Shown piece after piece: positions 8,000 through 14,689 of a stretch of DNA of 21,405 bases. The position numbers and the translations under genes were made by a program. The notes under the pieces were generated by a model, which saw only the letters and a list, made by a program, of their open reading frames with translations, was not told the origin of the DNA and did not search any database. The first letter of the stretch is position 1; each line of letters opens with the position of its first letter. This DNA comes from Desulfuromonas sp. SDB (GTDB taxonomy: Bacteria; SDB-A), in assembly GCA_001412365.1 (NCBI GenBank), contig LKUE01000226.1:1-21405 (forward strand), in the 5' to 3' direction.

Positions 8000-9438
8000 A
8001 CCAGGTATTAGCCAACAGGAATCTCCCTGAAAATTTTCTCCAGCTAGACGATCCCTGCCATAACTTTTATCTCCTTCCTTCCAGTTCTGCTGTTTTAAAT
8101 AGAATTAAATTAGCCCTGGAAAATAAACAAAAAGTTTTAATCTGGGGAGATCAAGATGTTGACGGGATCACCGCAACCGCTATTTTAAGTGAAAGCCTTA
8201 AACAGCATAATCCCCATGTAGTTACTCATATCCCCGACCGGGGCAAACAGGGTATTGGATTTAATCTGGATATTTTAAAAAAACTGATAAATAGACATCA
8301 GCCCAACTTGGTAATTACAGTAGACTGCTGCAGCCGGGATTTAAAAGCGGCAAAGTATTTAGAACAACAGGGTATTGACTTCATCATCACCGATCATCAC
8401 GAGATTGACCATGAACTCCTGCTTGAATTAGAACATTGCCATGGATTTATGAACTGCAAAAGAACCGCCAGTGAATATCCTTTCCCCTATTTGGCGGGAT
8501 GCGGTATTTCTTTGAAAATCAGCTTAAACTTTTCACAAAATGAGTACTTATGGATTTTAGCCATGTTGGGGACCATAGCAGACCGGGTGCCCTTGAGGGA
8601 TGAAAATCGAACCATAGTAAAAAAAGGTCTGCTCTTAGTAAATTCTCTGCAGCCTCAAAACCTGGTCAATTTACTTTATCCTGATTGTAAAAATTTTCCT
8701 CTATCCGTTAATGATATTAAGCAATATTTAATTTCTCCCCTTTCTTCTGACTTCATTGACCAGTCCAAATCAGCAGCGCTGGAAGTACTGACCGAAACCA
8801 GTTCATCTGATTACGCCGCTATTTTAGTGCAGAGATCCAGGGAGTGGAACCAGCAACGCATGCAGGGAATAGAAATTGCCGGGGAAAAAGCGGAGCTTTT
8901 AGGAGACTTTACTTTTTGCTATCTTCCCGAACTTCCCCGCTCCTTATTGGGAACTATTGCCAATTATCTAAGTAAGATTTATTCAAAACCGGCAATAGTA
9001 ATCGGAAATTTAAACCAGGGGCTCCAAACAGTTGAAGCCAGAACGGTGGCTGGTGAAATTCTCAGTGTGCTGGACGCTCATTCCTCTTTATTCACTTCTC
9101 ACGGAGGTCATCTGAAGGCAGCGGGAGCCAGCATTCCCCACCAAGAAATTGAAACATTCCGGTCAAGTTTAGCCAATTACAAATATCCCCTTAATTTGAC
9201 CAGAAAACTGAGAGTTGATGTTAAAATATCAAAACTACAAGCAATTCCCGAAATTCTAGAATTACTGGCACAATTAGGTCCTTTTGGTCAGGATTTTCCT
9301 GAAATAAGCATAGAAATTCCCGATTTTTCATCTCCATCTCCGGTTGACAACCGAAATATTTTCCTGTTAGATGAATTAGGAAAGTTAAGACCAGCAGAAA
9401 TTATTGACGATATTTGGGAATTTACCTGCTCCCCATAG
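7975..9438 (+). CDS. RecJ-like DHH/DHHA1 phosphoesterase (single-strand DNA exonuclease)
   Basis: A 487-residue protein with the metal-binding motifs of the DHH superfamily: GDQDVDGITATAIL with D59, D61 and D63, VDCCS at 116-120, TDHHE with D140-H141-H142, and GTIADRVPL at 199-207. The DHHA1 motif HGGHLKAAG (376-384) follows. LAQLGPFGQDFPE near 431-443 matches the LxPFGxGNP entry to the RecJ OB domain. RecJ degrades single-stranded DNA 5' to 3' in recombination and repair. The protein is shorter than usual RecJ (about 550-580): the part after the PFG motif is only about 50 residues, so the OB fold is reduced. The ATG at 7975 lies inside scpA and has CGGAG four bases upstream. Other DHH nucleases are possible, but RecJ-like fits best. 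Confidence 0.8.
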   Translation: MDTGQEFLNQVLANRNLPENFLQLDDPCHNFYLLPSSSAVLNRIKLALENKQKVLIWGDQDVDGITATAILSESLKQHNPHVVTHIPDRGKQGIGFNLDILKKLINRHQPNLVITVDCCSRDLKAAKYLEQQGIDFIITDHHEIDHELLLELEHCHGFMNCKRTASEYPFPYLAGCGISLKISLNFSQNEYLWILAMLGTIADRVPLRDENRTIVKKGLLLVNSLQPQNLVNLLYPDCKNFPLSVNDIKQYLISPLSSDFIDQSKSAALEVLTETSSSDYAAILVQRSREWNQQRMQGIEIAGEKAELLGDFTFCYLPELPRSLLGTIANYLSKIYSKPAIVIGNLNQGLQTVEARTVAGEILSVLDAHSSLFTSHGGHLKAAGASIPHQEIETFRSSLANYKYPLNLTRKLRVDVKISKLQAIPEILELLAQLGPFGQDFPEISIEIPDFSSPSPVDNRNIFLLDELGKLRPAEIIDDIWEFTCSP

Positions 9439-9442
9439 AGAT

Positions 9443-10390
9443 ATGAAAAGAAAGGAAAATAGTAAAAAAGTGAAGAAAGAGCCAGAACTTCTATCATCTC
9501 AGGGATCTAAACTACTCTCCGCAAAATCAGACAAACCCACTGCTTACCCTTCTCCAATTACCATAAGTCAGGATACCTTCAATCTTTATTTGGAAGATAT
9601 ACGAAAAGTTCCCCTGCTGACCAAAGAACAGGAATTGGAACTGGGCAAAAAGATAAAATACGGAACCCCCCAGGAAAAACAATGGGCGGTAAATCAACTG
9701 GTCCGGGCAAATTTAAGGTTTGTGGTATCAGTTGCTCTTCACTACGACCGAGAAAAAAAAATGATCACCGACTTGATCAACGAAGGCAATATTGGATTAA
9801 TTAAAGCTGCCAATAAATTTGATCCGGATCGAAAACTGAAATTTATATCTTATGCAGTATGGTGGATTAGACAACATATACTTCATTATATCATCTCTCA
9901 TCAGCATTTGGTAACCATCCCCTTCAACCGGGCTGGACGATTGAGAAGAGTGATTAAGGCAAGTCAAGAAGCCGGTTATGACATTGAATCCAGCTCTGCC
10001 CCCCTTTCAGAAATCGCCCAGGATTTGGATATAGAGGAAGATTCATTAAAAGAAGCTTATCAGTTTGCCAAGAGGGATATTTCTCTGGATGTCATGGAAG
10101 GCGGAGCTTACGATACGATGATGGATTCCTATCCATCCCCGGAGGAGTTCTACCTGAAAAAAGCAGAAATTCAGGAGATTAACCGGCTGATGAAAAATCT
10201 CACCGAGAGGGAACAGTATATATTGAAAATGTATTTCGGGCTGGGAGATAATTTACCCCGTTCTTTTGAAAAAATTGGCAAAAAATTAGGAATTTCCAGG
10301 GAAAGAGTCAGACAGATTAAAGAACGGGCTTTACAGAAAATGAGACAATCTCCTGAATCATCAAAGCTTCGGGAACTAACTGGAAATTAG
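9443..10390 (+). CDS. Sigma-70 family RNA polymerase sigma factor, RpoD-like short form
   Basis: A 315-residue group 1/2 sigma factor. Region 1.2 is DTFNLYLEDIRKVPLLTKEQE (44-64). Region 2 runs about 84-150, with NLRFVVSVA, DLINEGNIGLIKAANKFD and KFISYAVWWIRQHIL for core binding and -10 recognition. Region 3 spans about 156-230. Region 4 is 252-302, with LTEREQYILKMYFGLG and ISRERVRQIKERALQKM for -35 recognition. Region 1.1 is replaced by about 40 Lys/Ser-rich residues. FISYAVWWIRQ followed by TIPFNRAGRL recalls the short RpoD of Bacteroidota. It may be the housekeeping sigma or a close paralogue; this cannot be decided here. I start at ATG 9443, four bases after the recJ-like stop. An in-frame TTG at 9404 would give 13 more residues inside the upstream gene and lacks a ribosome site. 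Confidence 0.9.
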   Translation: MKRKENSKKVKKEPELLSSQGSKLLSAKSDKPTAYPSPITISQDTFNLYLEDIRKVPLLTKEQELELGKKIKYGTPQEKQWAVNQLVRANLRFVVSVALHYDREKKMITDLINEGNIGLIKAANKFDPDRKLKFISYAVWWIRQHILHYIISHQHLVTIPFNRAGRLRRVIKASQEAGYDIESSSAPLSEIAQDLDIEEDSLKEAYQFAKRDISLDVMEGGAYDTMMDSYPSPEEFYLKKAEIQEINRLMKNLTEREQYILKMYFGLGDNLPRSFEKIGKKLGISRERVRQIKERALQKMRQSPESSKLRELTGN

Positions 10391-10418
10391 ATAAAATTAA
10401 TAAAACAGGAGATATTTA

Positions 10419-10877
10419 ATGGGAAAGGTCCTCATCATCATGGGTTCTAAATCAGACATGGAAATTGCGGAAAAAGTTCAAGAAGTACTTCAATCATTTG
10501 AAGTGCCCTTTCATACTGAAATCAGTTCCGCCCACCGCATGCCGGAAAAGACCAGAAAATTAGCCTCCCATGCCCAGGAACAAGGTTATCAGGTTATTAT
10601 CACCATTGCCGGATATTCAGCTCATTTAGGAGGGGTGGTGGCAAGCCTCACTATCCTTCCGGTTATAACTATCCCCGTGAGCAGTTCTCCCCTCCAGGGA
10701 CTGGATAGTATTTTTTCCACAATTCAAATGCCGGGAGGAGTACCTCTGGCGACCATGAGCTTAGACAAAGCCGGTGCAAAAAATGCTGCTTTATTTGCCA
10801 TTGAAATTCTCAGTCTATCCGATCCCCATTTAAGAAACAAATTAAAGGAGTACCGGGTCAAATTAAGTCAATCCTAG
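10419..10877 (+). CDS. purE: N5-carboxyaminoimidazole ribonucleotide mutase (PurE), slightly atypical
   Basis: A 152-residue PurE-fold protein for the carboxyl shift that makes CAIR in purine synthesis. Class I features are MGSKSDME at 8-15, SAHRMPEK with His39, the active-site loop AGYSAHLGGVVAS with His69, GLDSIFSTIQMPGGVP, and the Ala/Asn-rich last helix AGAKNAALFAIEIL. The loop reads GYSAHLGG where class I enzymes usually have GGAAHLPG, so it is a diverged member. No purK or other pur gene is adjacent. AGGAG at 10407-10411 lies seven bases before ATG 10419, and the gene follows the sigma factor by 28 bases. Its 3' end carries AAAGGAG (10844-10850), the likely ribosome site of the next gene, and the two frames overlap. 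Confidence 0.88.
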   Translation: MGKVLIIMGSKSDMEIAEKVQEVLQSFEVPFHTEISSAHRMPEKTRKLASHAQEQGYQVIITIAGYSAHLGGVVASLTILPVITIPVSSSPLQGLDSIFSTIQMPGGVPLATMSLDKAGAKNAALFAIEILSLSDPHLRNKLKEYRVKLSQS

Positions 10878-11962
10878 AAAATCTTAATGATCTTCAGGCT
10901 CTGTTTCATCTAGCTTCCGGGAAAATTTTAATCATTCCCACGGACACAGTTTGGGGGCTGGCAGTTAAACCGGACTCCCCTGGAGCATATGCAGGTTTGA
11001 TGAAATTGAAAAAAAGAAAACCGGGAAAATCATTCCCGGTGATAACATCAGAGTTAGAACAGGGCTTAGCCCTGTTCTCAGAACCTTCTCCTCCCCTAAA
11101 ATTACTGTGCTCACAGTTCTGGCCTGGTCCCTTAACCGTAATCAGTAAAGCCCGATCCGGGATTCCTTGCCACCTCACCGATAAAAACAAATTTCTGGCA
11201 GTGAGGGTACCCCTGCCCCCCACTCCCCTTCATCTGGTAAAAGCTTTCCAATATCTGGTGGCAACCAGCGCTAATTTATCTGATTTACCCACCGGCAGTA
11301 ATATTTATAAAGTAGCTGAATCCTTCAAACCCCATTCTCCACCTTATTGGGGAAGTATGGTCAATTTACTTCCCCGTCAATCTTCCACCGTAGCCGGTTA
11401 CCGGAAAAATAAAATCGAGGTGTACCGCAAGGGGGCTCTGGATATAACCCGGATAATAAATCTGACCGGAAGCATCCGCTATGTCTGTGAACAGCCTTTG
11501 AATGTATTAATAGTTTGTAAGGGAAATACCTGCCGAAGTCCTCTGGCTGAGGTTATCGCCAATCAGATTATATCTCCCCGGTTCAACTACCGGGTGAAAT
11601 TCAACTCGGCGGGGCTGGAAACTGATCACACCTGTACCCAGCTTTCTCCGGCGGTTAAGAAAATATTGAAAAACAAATACAAATGGGAAAAAACAAAAAT
11701 ACCTCAGAAGCTCACCTCCCTGCACACAACTAATGCTGATTTTATTTTAGCAATGGAAGACCGGCAGATTGAGGCGCTTAAACAAATAGGTGGAGATCAT
11801 AAAGTATTTAAACTGACCGGCTTTTCTTCCTCCCATCCTGATATACCCGATCCCTGGGAGAAAGGGGAATCCCAATACATCCTGGTTGAACAAATGATAG
11901 CTGATGCCTTAAATGACTTTTCCGCTTATCTGAAAAAATCAGTATTTGATTTACAGCAATAG
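10862..11962 (+). CDS. Fusion of Sua5/YrdC tRNA threonylcarbamoyl-AMP synthase domain with LMW protein phosphatase domain
   Basis: The N-terminal half is YrdC/TsaC-like: ILIIPTDTVWGLA, KLKKRKPGKSFPVITSE, QFWPGPLTVI, AVRVPLPPTP and VATSANLSDLPTG, then the Sua5-type end STVAGY...EVYRKGAL. This domain makes threonylcarbamoyl-AMP for t6A in ANN-decoding tRNAs. The C-terminal half is a low-molecular-weight Cys phosphatase (tyrosine or YwlE-like arginine phosphatase): VCKGNTCRSPLAE with nucleophile Cys219, and the general acid in IPDPW. In Bacillus the separate genes ywlC and ywlE lie in one operon, so fusion is plausible. The frame is open from 10805, but no ATG, GTG or TTG occurs before the PTDTVWG motif; the first is TTG 10997, which would delete it. 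I place the start tentatively at ATT 10862, eleven bases after GGAG (10847-10850). Domain calls are firm, the start is not. Confidence 0.85.
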   Translation: MKSILENLNDLQALFHLASGKILIIPTDTVWGLAVKPDSPGAYAGLMKLKKRKPGKSFPVITSELEQGLALFSEPSPPLKLLCSQFWPGPLTVISKARSGIPCHLTDKNKFLAVRVPLPPTPLHLVKAFQYLVATSANLSDLPTGSNIYKVAESFKPHSPPYWGSMVNLLPRQSSTVAGYRKNKIEVYRKGALDITRIINLTGSIRYVCEQPLNVLIVCKGNTCRSPLAEVIANQIISPRFNYRVKFNSAGLETDHTCTQLSPAVKKILKNKYKWEKTKIPQKLTSLHTTNADFILAMEDRQIEALKQIGGDHKVFKLTGFSSSHPDIPDPWEKGESQYILVEQMIADALNDFSAYLKKSVFDLQQ

Positions 11963-12000
11963 CTGGCAAAAAAAAATGTTATTAAAACACTATATTTTTC

Positions 12001-12029
12001 TTGATTAAGTAAATTTCTTTACTTAAAAT
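12001..12029 (+). promoter_or_regulatory. Promoter of the hydrogenase operon
   Basis: A -35 TTGATT (12001-12006) and a -10 TAAAAT (12024-12029) with a 17-base spacer. Transcription would start near 12036, leaving a leader of about 50 bases with AGGAG (12077-12081) before ATG 12088. It lies in the AT-rich 125-base gap after the Sua5-phosphatase gene, where no convincing terminator is visible. Confidence 0.6.
12005..12026. promoter_or_regulatory. Perfect 9+9 inverted repeat in the hydrogenase promoter spacer, likely operator
   Basis: TTAAGTAAA (12005-12013) and TTTACTTAA (12018-12026) are exact reverse complements around TTTC. The palindrome fills the spacer and overlaps the last two bases of the -35 and the first three of the -10, so a dimer bound here would block RNA polymerase. 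The arms resemble the AT-rich symmetric sites of redox regulators such as Rex but match no consensus I can name with confidence. Confidence 0.55.
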
Positions 12030-12087
12030 TATTATTCAGATTCTCATAAATTTTATTTAAATTTAAACCTCAGTTTAGGAGTAGTAC

Positions 12088-13116
12088 ATGAAGAATTATT
12101 TTCTATCTGAACAGGATCTAAATAATTTCATTACCAAGCTAATGGATAGCTACCCGGTAATTGCCCCGGTGGCTAAAAAATCCCGGTTTGTCTTTGAGGA
12201 GTTAAAATCTCCTGAACAGCTCCGGCTGGATTACGACACCACGATTTTGCCGCCTAAAAAAGTATTTTTCCCCCCCAAACAAGATCTATTAACCTTCGAC
12301 CAGGGTTCACTGGAAGACTGTATAGATCCCCGGGAGAAAGTGCTGTTGGGAGTACATCCCTATGATATTAAAGCAATATCCTTCACCGATCAACTGTTCT
12401 CGGAAAACCATTACGACAACAATTACATGGCTAATCGGAAATCTACCATCATCATCGGATCAAATGTTCAAAATCACTATGCTCATGCCTTCTTCGGCAC
12501 TCAAGCCCAGGGAGTGAAACTACAGGGCCATGACCTGTTCATGACCAAGATAGACGGAGGTTATGTGGTGGAAGTGTTGACGGATAAAGGGGAGAAGCTG
12601 ATTAAGTTAGGGAATTTCAAGAATGCTGAAGAAACTCAGATTACCAAGGCGGCTGAAGTAAACCGCCAGGCTGATGAAAACTGTCCGGAAAAATTAAAAT
12701 ACAGTGAAACAGAAATAAAAGAAAAAGTGAGAGCTGCTTTTGAATCGGACATTTGGGAAGAACTAAGCAAACGGTGTTTCTCCTGTTCTTCCTGCAATAT
12801 TGTCTGTCCTACCTGTTACTGCTTTGATGTACAGGATCAATGGAATATTGATCAGAAATCCGGGTTCAGATTCCGCCGGTGGGATGGCTGTCTGTCCATT
12901 GATTTTTCAGAAGTGTCGGTTCAGGGGGGCACTGAAAACTTCAGGGAAACCCCTGCCAGCAGATATCGTCACCGGGCGATGAGAAAATTAGTTTATTTAA
13001 ATGATAAATTGGGGTCACCCTTATGTGTTGGCTGCGGAAGATGTTCCGGCGCCTGCACCGCGGATATTGCCAACCCGGTTAATATTGTCAACAGGGTTAT
13101 GGAGGTGGAAGCATGA
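12088..13116 (+). CDS. Group 3b [NiFe]-hydrogenase beta subunit (dicluster 4Fe-4S protein)
   Basis: A 342-residue electron-transfer subunit like HydB of the Pyrococcus soluble (sulf)hydrogenase and the AsrA-type ferredoxin proteins. It has two clusters of cysteines: C230, C233, C236, C240 (CFSCSSCNIVCP, with C243 and C245 close by) and C313, C316, C319, C323 (CVGCGRCSGAC). These should hold two [4Fe-4S] centres passing electrons between the delta subunit and the flavoprotein gamma subunit. The N-terminal 220 residues are the family domain, with PPKKVFFPPKQDLLTF and VLLGVHPYD. AGGAG lies six bases before ATG 12088. It is the first gene of the operon, and its end overlaps the gamma gene as ATGA. 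Confidence 0.92.
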   Translation: MKNYFLSEQDLNNFITKLMDSYPVIAPVAKKSRFVFEELKSPEQLRLDYDTTILPPKKVFFPPKQDLLTFDQGSLEDCIDPREKVLLGVHPYDIKAISFTDQLFSENHYDNNYMANRKSTIIIGSNVQNHYAHAFFGTQAQGVKLQGHDLFMTKIDGGYVVEVLTDKGEKLIKLGNFKNAEETQITKAAEVNRQADENCPEKLKYSETEIKEKVRAAFESDIWEELSKRCFSCSSCNIVCPTCYCFDVQDQWNIDQKSGFRFRRWDGCLSIDFSEVSVQGGTENFRETPASRYRHRAMRKLVYLNDKLGSPLCVGCGRCSGACTADIANPVNIVNRVMEVEA

Positions 13117-13940
13117 GTTTAAATAAAGAAAATATCTTTTTCCCTCAGCAAGCGGAAATAATAGAGACCAAATGGCTAAACCCGACTGAAAAGCATTTTG
13201 TGCTAAAATTGAAAAACAATGAAGTATTTGACTTCCAGCCGGGTCAAATTGTGGAAGCAGGATTACCGGGGTGGGGAGAAATACCCTTAGGTTTATCCTC
13301 ATCTCCGGTAAACCAAGATTCATTTGAACTAGTGGTGAGGAAAGTAGGCAAAGTATCCACTGCCCTGGTGGAGTTAAATCCCGGAGAGGTCATGTATATA
13401 AGGGGACCTCTGGGCAATGGATTCCCGGTAGAGGAATTTACCGGTCACCCCGTTTTAATCGTAGCAGGGGGAATTGGATTATGTCCTACCCGAAGCATGA
13501 TTAACTATATTCTGGACAAGAGAGATGATTTCAAGAAATTCACCTTATTCTTCGGATCCAGAGATATTGATTGCCGGCTGTTTACCGATGATCTGTGCAA
13601 ATGGGAACAAGATGAAAATGTAGATTTTTATGAAACCATGGATAACCCTCCTGAGAGCTGGGATAAAAACAAGGGAGTGATTACTACCCTGTTTGCCAAA
13701 ACCAGCATTGACCCAGATACCCGGGTTATCATCTGTGGTCCTCCGGTAATGTATAAATTTGTGATCAAGGAACTCCGCAAGATTGGTATTCCCGATGAGC
13801 ATGTGTTTGTGGATTTAGAAAGAAGAATGAAGTGCGGAGTAGGAAAATGTGGACACTGTCAGATTAACAATAAATATGTATGTATAGACGGACCGGTGTT
13901 CAGATATTCTGATATTCTCGGATTAGAGGAGGCAATATAA
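13113..13940 (+). CDS. Group 3b [NiFe]-hydrogenase gamma subunit (FAD/NAD(P)-binding, 2Fe-2S)
   Basis: A 275-residue flavoprotein of the ferredoxin-NADP reductase/PyrK type, like HydG of Pyrococcus hydrogenase. It should exchange electrons with NAD(P)H. A beta-barrel FAD domain carries GLSSSP (60-65) and RGPLGNGFP. The nucleotide domain has VAGGIGLCPTRS (117-128) and ICGPPVMYK (207-215). The C-terminal CGVGKCGHC with C241, C246 and C249, plus C257, is the pattern of a PyrK-type [2Fe-2S] centre. GGAGG at 13101-13105 precedes ATG 13113, which overlaps the beta gene by 4 bases; its TAA shares one base with the next ATG. Preference for NADP or NAD cannot be read off the sequence. Confidence 0.92.
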   Translation: MSLNKENIFFPQQAEIIETKWLNPTEKHFVLKLKNNEVFDFQPGQIVEAGLPGWGEIPLGLSSSPVNQDSFELVVRKVGKVSTALVELNPGEVMYIRGPLGNGFPVEEFTGHPVLIVAGGIGLCPTRSMINYILDKRDDFKKFTLFFGSRDIDCRLFTDDLCKWEQDENVDFYETMDNPPESWDKNKGVITTLFAKTSIDPDTRVIICGPPVMYKFVIKELRKIGIPDEHVFVDLERRMKCGVGKCGHCQINNKYVCIDGPVFRYSDILGLEEAI

Positions 13941-14689
13941 TGGCTAAATTAAAATGCGCTTGGTTTGACTTTGCCTGCTGTGAAGGCTGCCAGGTTGAAT
14001 TAACTAATTTTGGCGAACCATTTCTCAACCTGCTTGAATATATCGAACCGGTCGAGTTCAGAGAAGTAATGACTGAAAAAACAGATCAGAGGATTGACAT
14101 TGCCTTTATTGAAGGCTCTTTCACTAGAGAATCTGACCGTAAAAGACTGGAGTTAATAAGAGAGCGAGCCGATGTTGTAATTGCTTATGGAGCTTGCGCA
14201 GTTACTGCAGGGATAAATGCTCTTAAAAACCATCAGACTGATTACAAACAGTACGTTTACGGAAAAGATAAAGACATGCCTCATCTGGATTCTCAGTTGG
14301 CAAAACCAATTTCCGCGGCAATTAAAGTTGACTATGAAATTCCAGGTTGTCCTATTGACCGGGATGAATTTGTAAGGATAGTATCCCAGGTAATTCACGG
14401 AAGCAAACCGGTGCTACCCAAATATCCGGTTTGTGTGGAATGCAAATTAAGAGAAACAGTTTGCCGTTATGATGAAGGAGATTACTGTTTAGGAGTGGTA
14501 GCTAAAGCCGGCTGCGGAGCACCCTGCCCCGCCATGGGCATTCCCTGTGAAGCCTGCCGGGGTTTTTGCGATGAACCCAATCAGGAGTCACTGATACAAT
14601 TACTTAAAGAAAAAGGACCTTATGGCGACAAATGGGCAGAAGAAAAATCTAGAATGTTTACTGCTAATTTAAGGAAGGATTCAAAATGA
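13940..14689 (+). CDS. Group 3b [NiFe]-hydrogenase delta (small) subunit
   Basis: A 249-residue small subunit, like HydD of Pyrococcus. The proximal [4Fe-4S] cluster ligands are visible as CEGCQVEL (C14, C17), GACAVTAG (C86) and PGCPID (C137). Nine further cysteines between 165 and 210 (CVECKLRETVC, CGAPCPAMGIPCEACRGFC) fit medial and distal clusters. There is no Tat signal peptide, so the enzyme is cytoplasmic, as in group 3. AGGAGG at 13927-13932 precedes the ATG. The end overlaps the large-subunit gene as ATGA (14686-14689). Confidence 0.94.
   Translation: MAKLKCAWFDFACCEGCQVELTNFGEPFLNLLEYIEPVEFREVMTEKTDQRIDIAFIEGSFTRESDRKRLELIRERADVVIAYGACAVTAGINALKNHQTDYKQYVYGKDKDMPHLDSQLAKPISAAIKVDYEIPGCPIDRDEFVRIVSQVIHGSKPVLPKYPVCVECKLRETVCRYDEGDYCLGVVAKAGCGAPCPAMGIPCEACRGFCDEPNQESLIQLLKEKGPYGDKWAEEKSRMFTANLRKDSK

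Noticed and set aside
10841-10880. Programmed -1 frameshift from purE into the Sua5-phosphatase frame
   Set aside because: The required shift is -1, but no X-XXY-YYZ slippery heptamer in the purE frame occurs before its stop, and purE ends at its normal length.
12005-12026. The palindrome as a terminator of the upstream operon
   Set aside because: Its arms are almost all A/T, no T-run follows it directly, and it sits exactly between good -35 and -10 boxes, so an operator is more likely.
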